A DNA stretch of 64,000 nt from Rhizobium leguminosarum (lineage in GTDB: Bacteria; Pseudomonadota; Alphaproteobacteria; Rhizobiales; Rhizobiaceae), in the NCBI RefSeq assembly GCF_002953715.1, contig NZ_CP025012.1, positions 806,001 to 870,000 on the forward strand. The letters are read 5' to 3'. Every line of letters starts with the position of its first letter. The stretch's first letter is position 1. The notes below the pieces were generated by a model. The model was not told the DNA's origin. It made no database searches and was given only the letters and a program-made list of their open reading frames with translations. Of this stretch, positions 32,129-40,727 are shown one piece after another. The position numbers and the translations under genes are program-made.

Positions 32129-33025
32129 TCAGAATATCTGTGGCGAGCGCAGGGCGAGAAAATCGATGAAGGTGCGGACTTTGGCGGAAAGGTATTTCCG
32201 GCTCGGGTAGACGGCATGAAGTGTGTTGCTGATGCCGAGCGTGTCGGCGAGCACCACTTCCAGCCGGCCCGCTTTCAGATCCTCCTCCACCAGCCATTCC
32301 GGCAGGAACACCAGGCCCATTCCCCGCAAAGCCGCCAGGTGCAGCAGCGTCTCGTTGGCACTCAGCAGCACATTGCGGAAGGTGACCTTATGCCGGTCGT
32401 TTTGGCGGCCCAACAGCAGGCTTTCGCTGATATTGATGCCATTATAGCGAAGCAGCGCGTGGCCGTTCAGCTCGGCGATGCTCTGGGGTCGCCCGGCGCG
32501 CCTGAGATAATCCGGCGATGCCATCAGGCGGAATTCTATCTTCGCCAATGGGCGCGCCACCAGACCCGGATCGAGCCGCTCGGACGACATGGCCCGCAGT
32601 GCAAGGTCAAAGCCTTCCTCGACCAGATTGGCGATCCGGCCGCTCAGATCCATATCCAGGCTGACGTCAGGATAACGCTGGTTGTATTCGGCCAGAATAT
32701 CGACAAAGCCTGAACTGGCCGCCCACACCGGAGCACTGAATTTCAGCGTTCCGCGCGGCGCGACCGTGACATTGCCGATCGACGCTTCCAGTTCGTCGAG
32801 CCCTTCGAGCATTTGCCTGGTCTGGTTGAAATAAAGCGCGCCGGCTTCGGTGAGCGTGACACTCCGGCTGGTCCGGTTCAAGAGCCGGCTGCCCAGGCGC
32901 GTCTCGAGATGCATCACGTGTTTGCTCACCATCGCCGGCGACAGGTTCAAACGGCCCGCTGCCGCGGTGAAGCTCTTGAGCTCCGCGACCAAGCAAAACA
33001 CCCGCAGGCTCATCATCGTATCCAT
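32129..33025 (-). CDS. LysR-family regulator
   Basis: 298 residues from MDTMMSLRVFCLVAELKSFTAAAGRLNLSPAMVSKHVMHLETRLGSRLLNRTSRSVTLTEAG. This is the CrgA/DmlR-like winged helix. The effector domain ends VFLPEWLVEEDLKAGRLEVVLADTLG...LHAVYPSRKYLSAKVRTFIDFL. The longer open frame upstream is not LysR-like. AGG stands nine bases before this ATG. Divergent from the dioxygenase-DoxX-quinone reductase operon at 33177, which it probably controls. Confidence 0.9.
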   Translation of the reverse strand: MDTMMSLRVFCLVAELKSFTAAAGRLNLSPAMVSKHVMHLETRLGSRLLNRTSRSVTLTEAGALYFNQTRQMLEGLDELEASIGNVTVAPRGTLKFSAPVWAASSGFVDILAEYNQRYPDVSLDMDLSGRIANLVEEGFDLALRAMSSERLDPGLVARPLAKIEFRLMASPDYLRRAGRPQSIAELNGHALLRYNGINISESLLLGRQNDRHKVTFRNVLLSANETLLHLAALRGMGLVFLPEWLVEEDLKAGRLEVVLADTLGISNTLHAVYPSRKYLSAKVRTFIDFLALRSPQIF

Positions 33026-33176
33026 GATCATCAACCTAGAGGAAATGATGCATGTTGGCAAAGCCGATTGATCAATCCAGGGAAAACCAGGACAGTCGCT
33101 GACAAGACCGGCGGAGTGAGGCGATCGACCCGCCGGACGTCCAGCCGCAGCGGCGGTGCCGAAAGGGAATGGCGAC

Positions 33177-34024
33177 GTGAAGACATCGAGACTGCCCACC
33201 TATTTCCTCAGCCATGGCGGCGGCCCCTGGCCCTATATGACCGGTGGTTTTCGCAGCAATTTCGACAAGCTCGAGCAATCCCTGATCGAGATGCGGGCCG
33301 AACTTCAGGATCTGCCCAAGGCGGTGCTGGTCGTTTCGGCCACTGGGAGGAGAGGGGCTTTGCCGTCTCTTCGGGCAGCAACCCGGGAATGGTCTACGAC
33401 TACAGCGGCTTCCCCGACTATCTCTATCAGATCAAATATGGCGCGCCGGGCTCCCCCGAGCTTGCGCGTCACGTGCAGGATCTGCTGCATTCCGCCGGCA
33501 TCGACGCCAGGCCCGACCCCACTCGCGGCTTCGATCACGGCACGTTCAGCCTGATGAAGCCGCTCTATCCGAACGAAGACATCCCTGTGGTCCAGCTGTC
33601 GCTGGATGCCGGTTACGATCCGGCGTTGCATCTCAAGGTCGGCCGGGCGCTCGCACCGCTGCGCGACGAAGGCGTGCTGATCATCGGCAGCGGCCTCAGC
33701 TATCACAACCTGTCGGCCATACAGGGCACGGCCGGACATGGCCCCTCCCGTCTTTTTGACGCCTGGCTGCAGGAGACGCTGATCCGGTCGCCGTTCGAGA
33801 AGCGCACCGAGCGGCTTGTCGAATGGGAGAAGGCGCCCGCTGCGCGTGCAGCGCATCCGCGTGAAGACCACCTGATCCCCTTGATGGTGGCGGTGGGTGC
33901 GGCCGAGGACGAACCGGGCACTGTTACCTATCACCAGAAAGATTTCGCCGGCGGCCTGACCGCATCGAGCTTCCGCTTCGGCGATGTTCCCCCGGCACCT
34001 CAATCAAAAGGAGATGCGCCATGA
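33177..34024 (+). pseudogene. DODA-type extradiol dioxygenase, frameshifted
   Basis: Homology is spread over two frames. The first part (VKTSRLPTYFLSHGGGPWPYMTGGF...PKAVLVVSA) starts at GTG 33177 behind AAAGGGA. The rest (HWEERGFAVSSGSNPGMVYDYSGFP...) runs in another frame to 34024. The junction is at 33339-33344, where TCGGCCACTGG should read TCGGCCCACTGG, so one C is missing. All LigB/DODA family histidines survive across the break (SHGG, AHWE, FDHGT, SYHNL). Either a genuine inactivation or a base-calling error in a C run. It ends with ATGA overlap to the next gene. Confidence 0.8.
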
Positions 34025-34401
34025 CCAACGCACCGTTCAAGCCGATCGTCTATCTCAAGGAAAACTGCCCCTTCTGCCTCAAGGTTCGCCTGTTCCTTCT
34101 GGAATCGGGACTGGCCTCGGACGTTGAAACCCGCGACTTCGTCCCCGACAGCGAGCACGAGAAGAAGATCCGAGCCGAGCTTCAGCCACATCTCGACAAG
34201 GTGAGCTTTCCCTCCGCGCAGCTTGAGCCCGGCCGATACGTCACGGAATCCGACGACATCGTTGCGTTCTTTGCAGCCAAGGCAGGCCGCGATCCGGCCG
34301 GCATGACGGTCTACCGGAACTATGTCGACGGCGTCTTCGCCATGTCGATGAAGCTCTGGAAAGAAAACCAGGAACTGAAGAAGGCGGCATCCGCCGCCTG
34401 A
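34021..34401 (+). CDS. Thioredoxin-fold (GST N-terminal/glutaredoxin-like) protein
   Basis: 126 residues. IVYLKENCPFCLKVRLFLLESGL gives a CPFC glutaredoxin-type active site at about 16-19, and VSFPSAQLEPGRYVTESDDIVAFF gives the GST-like glutathione contact. It lacks the helical C-terminal domain. ATG overlaps the stop of the dioxygenase gene. Probably supplies thiols to the operon's aromatic or quinone detoxification. Confidence 0.8.
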   Translation: MTNAPFKPIVYLKENCPFCLKVRLFLLESGLASDVETRDFVPDSEHEKKIRAELQPHLDKVSFPSAQLEPGRYVTESDDIVAFFAAKAGRDPAGMTVYRNYVDGVFAMSMKLWKENQELKKAASAA

Positions 34402-34432
34402 TCTCTCCCACAACCCACATTGGAAAGTCTCG

Positions 34433-34831
34433 ATGACCGATACCAGCAAATGGACGCCATACGTCCTCGCAATCCTGCGCATCATCACCGCGCTTCTCTT
34501 CCTCGAACACGCGACCATGAAATTCCTGCAATTTCCGGGTCCGATTCAGGGCGTGCCCTATCCGCTTCCGACCATCATGATCATCGCCGGCGCCATCGAG
34601 GTGATCACCTCGGCTCTGATGCTGGTCGGCTTTCAAACGCGCATCGCCGCTTTCATCGCCTCGGGCGAAATGGCGGCCGCCTATTTCATGGGCCACATGC
34701 CCTATGGCTTCTGGCCGGCGCTGAACATGGGTGAAGTCGCCATCCTGTTCTGCTTCATCTTCCTCTACATCGCCTTTGCCGGTGGCGGGGCATGGACGCT
34801 CGACACCGCGCGTCGTCCGGCCACGGCTTAA
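34433..34831 (+). CDS. DoxX-family membrane protein
   Basis: 132 residues, four hydrophobic helices. It starts YVLAILRIITALLFLEHATMKFLQFPG, the DoxX signature with E-H-x-x-x-K. The loop GFWPALNMGEVAILFCFIFLYIAFAGGGAWTLD is typical. Third gene of the operon, beginning 31 bases after the thioredoxin-fold gene. DoxX proteins associate with thiosulfate-quinone or glutathione-linked redox chemistry. Confidence 0.88.
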   Translation: MTDTSKWTPYVLAILRIITALLFLEHATMKFLQFPGPIQGVPYPLPTIMIIAGAIEVITSALMLVGFQTRIAAFIASGEMAAAYFMGHMPYGFWPALNMGEVAILFCFIFLYIAFAGGGAWTLDTARRPATA

Positions 34832-34914
34832 ACGGCAGGAACCGGCCTGTACCGGGCTGCCAGCCGGCAGCCTGGTCTCGCGCCCAAACGCGACGACAAA
34901 ATCTGGAGACCACA

Positions 34915-35817
34915 ATGAAAGCGGCCCTTCTCAAATCCTACGGCGATGTCGATCAGTTCGAAATCGGCGATATCCCGACGCCGAAGCCCGGACCGGGCGA
35001 GATCCTGATCAAGATCGAAGCATCCGCCGTCAATCCATTCGATCTCATTCTCCGCCGGGGTTTCATGGCCAAGTTCATTCCGCTTCCGCTGCCGGCCGTG
35101 CTCGGGGGCGACGCTGCCGGCACCATCTCGGCACTCGGCGACGGCGTCACCAGTTTTGCGGTCGGTGACCGGGTTGTCGCCGATTTCGCGGCAAACGGCA
35201 AAGGCGCCCATGCCGAATATGGTGTGCTTCCCGCCACATCGGTCGCCAAGCTGCCGGCCGGCCTGGGCTTCGAAGAGGGTGCATCGCTGGTCAAGGCCGG
35301 GTTGACCGGGCGCCAGACCGTCGAGGCGCTTGGCGTCAAGGCCGGCGACCGGGTTCTGGTCTCCGGCGGCCTCGGGACCGTCGGCCGTTCGGCCATCCAA
35401 TATCTCAAGCAGATCGGCGCCCAGCCGGTGGCCGGTGTCCGTCCCGAGCGGCTGAACGAAGGCCGGGAGTTGGCCGGCGAAGCCCTCGACATCACGCTCC
35501 CCACCGCAAGCCCGGGCTTTGCCTATGCGATCAGCACGGCCGGCCCGGTGGCCGGCAATCTCATCGGCCATGTCAGTGATGGCGGCACGGTCGCCAGCAT
35601 CGTTCCGGTGCCGGAAGGCGCCAATGCCGGAGACCGTGTCACCATCCATGAACTCTTCCACCGCACCGATGCGGCGACGCTCGACGCCGTGCTGGATGCC
35701 GCCGTGCGCGGGCTGCTGGTCATCCCGATTTCCCATACCTTCACTCTGGAGGAGATCGGTGCGGCGCAGACTGCGGTCGCAGCCGGAGCCCCGGGTAAGG
35801 TCGTGCTCAAGCATTGA
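34915..35817 (+). CDS. NADP-dependent quinone oxidoreductase (MDR family)
   Basis: 300 residues. The GroES-like N-terminal domain is MKAALLKSYGDVDQFEIGDIPTPKPGPGEILIKIEASAVNPFD. The cofactor motif is VLVSGGLGTVGRSAIQYLKQIGA (about 145-165). No zinc ligands, so a zinc-independent quinone or enone reductase. Last gene of the dioxygenase-thioredoxin-DoxX-reductase operon; the set suggests handling of a catechol or quinone. Confidence 0.9.
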   Translation: MKAALLKSYGDVDQFEIGDIPTPKPGPGEILIKIEASAVNPFDLILRRGFMAKFIPLPLPAVLGGDAAGTISALGDGVTSFAVGDRVVADFAANGKGAHAEYGVLPATSVAKLPAGLGFEEGASLVKAGLTGRQTVEALGVKAGDRVLVSGGLGTVGRSAIQYLKQIGAQPVAGVRPERLNEGRELAGEALDITLPTASPGFAYAISTAGPVAGNLIGHVSDGGTVASIVPVPEGANAGDRVTIHELFHRTDAATLDAVLDAAVRGLLVIPISHTFTLEEIGAAQTAVAAGAPGKVVLKH

Positions 35818-35934
35818 GGGATCAAGACCAGGGCCGGAGCGTGGTGCAGATCTCTTGATCAGGCACCATTCTCCGGCGGGTGCAGTGAAAGGTTGCTCAC
35901 AGCAAAACATCCGTCTTGACACTCTTCGCTATCA

Positions 35935-35949
35935 GAACATAATAAGAAC
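35935..35949 (+). promoter_or_regulatory. LexA (SOS) box
   Basis: GAACATAATAAGAAC matches GAAC-N7-GAAC exactly. It differs from the SRAP-gene box at 23130 by two bases only. It ends 48 bases before the ATG of the next gene. Confidence 0.85.
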
Positions 35950-35997
35950 ATCGGCGCGGCGGCCGCCATCTGAAAACCGAAGATGTGGAGAGCGGAT

Positions 35998-36396
35998 ATG
36001 CGTGAGCAGCCGATCGGCGAAGCCGTGGAAGACGATGCGTGGCCTGCAAGTGATGTGATGTGGCCGCCGGAGAAGGAGATTGAGGTCTCCGAGGCGCATG
36101 CAAGCCTGGTCAAGGCCGTGGCGGGGAGCCGAGGCGTGAGATTTTTCACGGCCTTCATCATCGACATCCCCAGCGATACCTATCTTGGCGATGTCCAGAT
36201 GGCGATCGACGAGGCCGCCGGCGAGGCCTGCGGCATCCTGCTGACGAAACATGTCACCGGCCGCGACGCCACAACCGGCGAGCCGGTTCTGACCGAGGAA
36301 GCCACGCGACCGTTCAAGTTTCCCTGCAGCGAGGGCGTCGCGAAAGCCATAGCGAGCTTCTGCGACAAACTAAAAATGGCGGGCATCCTCCCTTGA
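35998..36396 (+). CDS. Hypothetical SOS-regulated protein
   Basis: 132 residues from MREQPIGEAVEDDAWPASDVMWPPEKEI, with GGAG eight bases before ATG. No recognised domain. The middle is VSEAHASLVKAVAGSRGVRFFTAFIIDIPSDTYLGDVQMAIDEAAGEACGILLTKHV, mixed alpha/beta and compatible with a small globular protein. The perfect LexA box puts it in the DNA-damage regulon. I do not recognise it as ImuA, ImuB or any known SOS protein. Confidence 0.6.
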   Translation: MREQPIGEAVEDDAWPASDVMWPPEKEIEVSEAHASLVKAVAGSRGVRFFTAFIIDIPSDTYLGDVQMAIDEAAGEACGILLTKHVTGRDATTGEPVLTEEATRPFKFPCSEGVAKAIASFCDKLKMAGILP

Positions 36397-36404
36397 GTGC
36401 CACC

Positions 36405-36601
36405 ATGGAAGCCGAAACATCGTCACCGCCGGTCGAAAATGAGCTTGCCGAGGTGGTCGCCTATCACAATGGCGATATGCGGGCCGCATAGGCACGCTGC
36501 TGGAGGACGTCCGACATTTGCGCCGGCCGTTGATATTAGCAGAAGGCGCCATGGGCGGCGGCATGACCCGCGGCTGGCGGCCGAGCTACAATCGGGACTA
36601 A
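36405..36601 (+). pseudogene. Frameshifted small protein with TRGWRP tail
   Basis: The ATG frame reads MEAETSSPPVENELAEVVAYHNGDMRAA and stops at 36489-36491. Shifted at that point, the other frame continues IGTLLEDVRHLRRPLILAEGAMGGGMTRGWRPSYNRD to a TAA at 36599. Joined, these give the known pattern of a rhizobial small-protein family (ELAE-VAYH-GD-RAAIGTLLED-RHLRRQL-LAE-AM-TRGWRP). The change fits loss of one A in GCA-ATA. It follows the SOS gene by eight bases, so it may share that promoter. Confidence 0.65.
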
Positions 36602-36749
36602 AATACCCGAAATGAACAACGACAAAAAGCTGCGGGGCTGGACGCTCAGCCGACGGCTGCTCACCTATGGCAGGTCGGCATCGAGGATCTTGGATCCGGC
36701 GATGGGATGACAACTGCGGCGCGACGCGGCCGCTGGCCGTCGCATTTCC

Positions 36750-37325
36750 TCATTCGGCTTTTGCCGGTACCGAAGCAGGTCGGTCGGCTCCGTCATCGAT
36801 CCAGGCCAGCGTCTCCGTCAATATTTCCTTGGACAGGGCGGGATCGACCATGACGCGAGCGAGGATCGTTGCCCCGACCATCGCCGACCAGCTGGCGATT
36901 GCCCGGCGTCGGCGGTCGGCGTCCGGCCCTTCGACCTTCTCGCTCATCCAGTCGATCTGCGCCCGCACACCCTCCGTCACCGCCGCACGGGCCTCAGGCG
37001 TTTGGCGCAGCGTGTCGGCGGCAAGTCCCGAAATCGGGCAGCCACCGGCCCTGTTGTCGCGATGGCGCGGCGACAGGTACTCTTCCATGTAGGCGCCGAG
37101 CGGGAGTGACGCGCCATTGCGCTGGCCAAGCGCATGCGCGAGCGCCTGGACGATCAGGTCGTCCTTCGAGCTGAAATGACCGTAGAAGCTGCCATGCGTC
37201 AGGCCCGCGGCCTTCATCACCTCGGCAACGCCGACGGCCTCGAATCCTTTCTCCCGAAACAGCCGGCTTGCGACTTCCAGGATCCTTTGGCGGTTTTCGG
37301 CCATCTGCTCACGGCTGATTTTCAT
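36750..37325 (-). CDS. TetR-family regulator
   Basis: 191 residues. The helix-turn-helix (about 12-56) reads RILEVASRLFREKGFEAVGVAEVMKAAGLTHGSFYGHFSSKDDLIVQAL. The C-terminal domain has the TetR_C_16/YxaF-LmrA pattern GGCPISGLAADT. Members of this subgroup often control dehydrogenases and old yellow enzymes, as found divergently here (37439, 38348). Confidence 0.92.
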   Translation of the reverse strand: MKISREQMAENRQRILEVASRLFREKGFEAVGVAEVMKAAGLTHGSFYGHFSSKDDLIVQALAHALGQRNGASLPLGAYMEEYLSPRHRDNRAGGCPISGLAADTLRQTPEARAAVTEGVRAQIDWMSEKVEGPDADRRRRAIASWSAMVGATILARVMVDPALSKEILTETLAWIDDGADRPASVPAKAE

Positions 37326-37358
37326 GTTGAGATTTCTCCCTCTCTACCATTGACTTTT

Positions 37359-37405
37359 TTATGATAGCCATCACTTTAAATCAGTAATTAGGATCGTCAT
37401 CATAA
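37359..37405. promoter_or_regulatory. Possible TetR operator region
   Basis: TTATGATAGCCATCA at 37359-37373 and its reverse half ATCATAA at 37399-37405 form an inverted pair. The first contains the small dyad TGAT-AGCC-ATCA. It lies between the TetR start and the SDR start. Suggestive only. Confidence 0.35.
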
Positions 37406-37438
37406 TTATATAACGCTCATTCGAAAGAGAACAAGACA

Positions 37439-38227
37439 ATGACTGACACTCCCACCGTCCTCATCACCGGCGCCTCCTCGGGTATTGGAGCGACCTATGC
37501 AGACCGTTTCGCCCGTCGTGGGCACAATCTCGTACTGGTCGCGCGCAATAAGGCAAGGCTGGAGGCTCTCTCGACGCGACTTCGCGAGGAAACCGGCGTA
37601 ACGATCGACATCCTGCAGGCCGATGTCACCAAATCCGATGAGCTTGCGGCGGTGGAAAGCCGTCTGCGCGACGATCATCGGATCGGAATTCTCGTCAACA
37701 ATGCCGGCACGAGCCTCGAAGGCACGTTCGTCAATCAGCCCGTCAATGATATCGCCCAGCTGATCGCGCTCAACGCGACGGCGGTTGCCCGCCTTTCCAG
37801 CGCCGTTGCGCCACGCTTCGTCGAAGCGGGCTCGGGCGCCATCGTCAACGTCTCCTCGGTCGTCGGGCTCGTCCCGGAATTCGGAATGACGGTCTACGGC
37901 GCCACCAAGGCCTTCGTGACCTTTCTTTCCCAGGGGCTCAGCCTCGAACTCGGTCCCAAAGGCGTCTACGTCCAGGCGGTCCTGCCGGCGGCGACGCGGA
38001 CGGAGATCTGGGAGCTTTCCGGCATCGACGTCAACACGCTCTCCGGCGTGATGGAAGTGGGCGAACTGGTGGACGCCGCCCTGGCAGGCTTCGACAAGCG
38101 CGAGCCCGTCACCATCCCGCCGCTGCACGATGCCGCCCAATGGGACGCCTATCAGTCCGCGCGCCAGGCGATGATCCCGGGCTTTTCGCAGGCTGAGCCG
38201 GCAGAGCGCTATCGCGCCGCCTCGTAG
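37439..38227 (+). CDS. Classical short-chain dehydrogenase
   Basis: 262 residues. TGASSGIG (about 10-17), NNAG near 92, VSSV with the active-site Ser near 140 and YGATK near 154-158. Divergent from the TetR gene, with 113 bases between starts. The old yellow enzyme gene follows 120 bases later on the same strand; the pair would act on carbonyl and enone groups. Confidence 0.92.
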   Translation: MTDTPTVLITGASSGIGATYADRFARRGHNLVLVARNKARLEALSTRLREETGVTIDILQADVTKSDELAAVESRLRDDHRIGILVNNAGTSLEGTFVNQPVNDIAQLIALNATAVARLSSAVAPRFVEAGSGAIVNVSSVVGLVPEFGMTVYGATKAFVTFLSQGLSLELGPKGVYVQAVLPAATRTEIWELSGIDVNTLSGVMEVGELVDAALAGFDKREPVTIPPLHDAAQWDAYQSARQAMIPGFSQAEPAERYRAAS

Positions 38228-38347
38228 CGCTTCCCGCGGGAACGCGCCGTCACCAGCACAGGCTGTGTCTTAAGGCCGGCCTATGCCGAGTTCCGGCGCG
38301 AAACTCCGAGACATGACAGAGACCCCCGAAATTCTGAAAGAAACGAA

Positions 38348-39421
38348 ATGACTGACAACGCAGTTTTTGAACCCTACACACTCGGCGCCCTGACGCTGGC
38401 GAACCGCATCGTGATGGCGCCCTTGACCCGTAACAGAGCCGGCGCCGGCTTCGTGCCGGGCGATATCGCCGCGACATATTATGCCCAGCGGGCGACAGCC
38501 GGCCTGATCATCTCGGAAGGCGCGCAGATTTCGCAGGAAGGGCAGGGCTACCAGGATACACCGGGAATTTATACGCAAGCCCAGATCGACGGCTGGCGGA
38601 AAGTCACCGACGCGGTGCATGCCAAAGGCGGACACATCTTCCTGCAGCTCTGGCATGTCGGTCGTATTTCGCATGTCGATCTGCAGCCGAACGCGCAGGC
38701 GCCGGTCGCGCCATCGGCCATCAAGGCCGAGACCAAGGTCTTCGTGAACAATGCCTTCGTCGACGTCTCCGAACCTCGCGCGCTCAAACTGGATGAGATC
38801 CAGGCCATCATCGCCGATTTCCGTCGCGCCGCCGCCAACGCGATTGCCGCGGGCTTCGATGGCGTCGAAGTCCATGGCGCCAACGGTTATCTGCTGGAAC
38901 AGTTTGCCAAAGACGGCTCCAACACCCGCACCGACGCCTATGGCGGCTCGATCGAACATCGCGCCCGGATGATATTGGAAGTCGCTGCCGCCGTGGCTGC
39001 CGAGGTCGGCGCAGAGCGGACGGGAGTGCGGATTTCGCCGGTCAACAGCGTCACCTCGAGCGATCCGCAGGCGCAATTCAACTATATCGCCGAGAAGCTT
39101 GGCCAGATGGGGATTGCCTATCTCCATGTCGTCGAAGCTGGGCGCGGCGGGCCTAATGACGCTGTTGCCTTTGACTACGCGGAGCTCAGGGCCAAGTTCG
39201 CAAACACCTACATTGCCAATAACGGCTACGACCTCGACCGCGCAACGTTGCGATTGACGGAGGGCGCGGCGGATCTCTTCTCGTTCGGCCGGCCATTCAT
39301 CGCCAATCCTGATCTCGTCGAGAGACTGAAGACCGCTGCTCCGCTGGCGGAGGTGAACCCGGCGACCATCTATGGCGGCGGCGCCCAACGCTATACCGAC
39401 TATCCCTCCATCGCCGCATGA
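38348..39421 (+). CDS. Alkene reductase, old yellow enzyme family
   Basis: 357 residues of the NemA/OYE type. LANRIVMAPLTRNRA is at about 17-31 and the FMN site LQLWHVGRISH (about 98-108) follows. DGVEVHGANGYLLEQF and RTDAYGGSIEHRARMILEV (about 176-212) supply the substrate His/Asn and the active-site Tyr. LFSFGRPFIANPDL closes the barrel. Acts on enones and nitro compounds with NADPH. Ribosome site AAAGAAACGAA. Likely under the TetR at 36750. Confidence 0.92.
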   Translation: MTDNAVFEPYTLGALTLANRIVMAPLTRNRAGAGFVPGDIAATYYAQRATAGLIISEGAQISQEGQGYQDTPGIYTQAQIDGWRKVTDAVHAKGGHIFLQLWHVGRISHVDLQPNAQAPVAPSAIKAETKVFVNNAFVDVSEPRALKLDEIQAIIADFRRAAANAIAAGFDGVEVHGANGYLLEQFAKDGSNTRTDAYGGSIEHRARMILEVAAAVAAEVGAERTGVRISPVNSVTSSDPQAQFNYIAEKLGQMGIAYLHVVEAGRGGPNDAVAFDYAELRAKFANTYIANNGYDLDRATLRLTEGAADLFSFGRPFIANPDLVERLKTAAPLAEVNPATIYGGGAQRYTDYPSIAA

Positions 39422-39781
39422 CGCGCGCGTGATGCACCGGCGCCGTGCTGCTGCACGGCGCCTTTTCACCATGCCGAATGGCGGAGGCGGCGGGGCTACG
39501 AACGCCCTTGCCTCAGCTTTCATCAGGACGGACTGCGCAGACCGAGGCGAATTTTTGCATTACCAGCTGACACCGTCCGCCAGCTTTGGATGTTCAGACG
39601 CCGGATCATGTTCATTGGTTGGACTATCGCCCGTATTGGATCGACCTCGCCGAGCCGATCGAGTGTCTTGCCGGAAACTTAACTCTCCTGGCATCGCCTG
39701 CATCATCAGCTTGAGCGGGCGCTCGAAATCGCCCGCGCGCAGCAGCCGCTCTTCTGAGTTTCGAGCGGCCGCGAACCGGCA
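39422..39781. other. Gene-free stretch, possible gene remnant
   Basis: 360 bases without a clear gene. On the minus strand, about 39675-39760 reads NSEERLLRAGDFERPLKLMMQAMPGE, which looks like the tail of a protein. No matching body precedes it. It could be the 3' end of a degraded gene adjacent to the GFA gene. I cannot name the family. Confidence 0.3.
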
Positions 39782-40198
39782 TCACATCGGCGGCATCGTC
39801 TCGAATTTCGGCGCCGCCGGATCGACCAGGTCCCAGGCGAGGCCGCGCAGCGTGTAGGTCACCATCTGCGGCTGGTATCGGTTGGGATCGTCGAGGCTGG
39901 CGGCGTGAATGGTGAAGAGATCGGGCATGGCAGAGAAGGTCAGATAGACCGGCGAGCCGCAGGCGGGGCAGAAGCCGCGCGTCTTGACGTTGCCGCTGTC
40001 TGCGACCATGTCCCAATGCGTCGCTTGACCCTTGAGCTTCACCGCCTGCCGGCTCGGGAAGGTCAGGTAGGATCCGTGCCCGGTGCCGCTGGTCGCCTGG
40101 CAATCGCGGCACTGGCAGTCGTTCATCGCAATCGGCTCGGCCGAGATTTCATAGTGGATCGCACCGCAGGCGCATCCGCCGGTGTAAGGCTTGCTCAT
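39782..40198 (-). CDS. GFA-family (CENP-V/GFA zinc fold) protein
   Basis: 138 residues. The zinc-binding cysteines are GGCACGAIHY (about 8-17), NDCQCRDCQATSG (about 33-42) and FCPACGSPVYL (about 76-86), the layout of the glutathione-dependent formaldehyde-activating family. Most members have no proven role in formaldehyde metabolism. It ends LVDPAAPKFETMPPM. Isolated. Confidence 0.88.
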   Translation of the reverse strand: MSKPYTGGCACGAIHYEISAEPIAMNDCQCRDCQATSGTGHGSYLTFPSRQAVKLKGQATHWDMVADSGNVKTRGFCPACGSPVYLTFSAMPDLFTIHAASLDDPNRYQPQMVTYTLRGLAWDLVDPAAPKFETMPPM

Positions 40199-40262
40199 AT
40201 CTCTCTCCTGATGAAGCGCTGCCGAATAAAACGTTGCGTCGGCAAGCGCGATGTCGGTCGCC

Positions 40263-40727
40263 TCAGTCCGTCTCGTCGACGATGGCGCCGATGTTCTTCA
40301 CGACCTTCTTCCAGCCTTCGCCCATCTTCTGGAAGGCCGTTTCATTCCTAGGCAGGACGAAGCCGGAATGGATGAGGCGAAGCCGCGTGCCGGCTTCGAC
40401 CTCGGACAGAATGAAGGTGACCACGGTGTTGAGCGGGGAGCCGTAGCCGGCGTTTCCCTCATGCCCGCCTTTCCAGGCATAGGAGAGACGCTCGTTCGGC
40501 TTCACTTCCAGCACCTGGCAGTGAATGGTGCCGTCCCAGGCGCCAGCCGGCGTCGTCTGGTAGGAGAAGCGCTTGCCTTCCACCGGCTCGAAGCCCGCCG
40601 GCATCATCAGCCAGCGGCCCATCAGATTGGCCGTGGTCAGCGTTTTCCAGATCGTCTCCGGCCGATGCGGGAAAATCTCGTCGACCACGATCTCTTGCGT
40701 GTCGGGCTTCAATGCGGCGTCGCTCAT
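40263..40727 (-). CDS. SRPBCC/AHSA1-type protein
   Basis: 154 residues from MSDAALKPDTQEIVVDEIFPHRPETIWKTLTTANLMGRWLMMPAGFEPVEGKRF, the AHSA1 pattern. The tail reads RLIHSGFVLPRNETAFQKMGEGWKKVVKNIGAIVDE. The start overlaps the stop of an ArsR gene by ATGA (40724-40727), i.e. coupled translation. Second of two such ArsR-SRPBCC pairs in this window (see 18.0-18.8 kb). Confidence 0.88.
   Translation of the reverse strand: MSDAALKPDTQEIVVDEIFPHRPETIWKTLTTANLMGRWLMMPAGFEPVEGKRFSYQTTPAGAWDGTIHCQVLEVKPNERLSYAWKGGHEGNAGYGSPLNTVVTFILSEVEAGTRLRLIHSGFVLPRNETAFQKMGEGWKKVVKNIGAIVDETD

Noticed and set aside
34828..35922. 364-codon minus-strand frame
   Set aside because: Shadow of the quinone oxidoreductase gene.
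38270..39523. 417-codon minus-strand frame
   Set aside because: Shadow of the old yellow enzyme gene.
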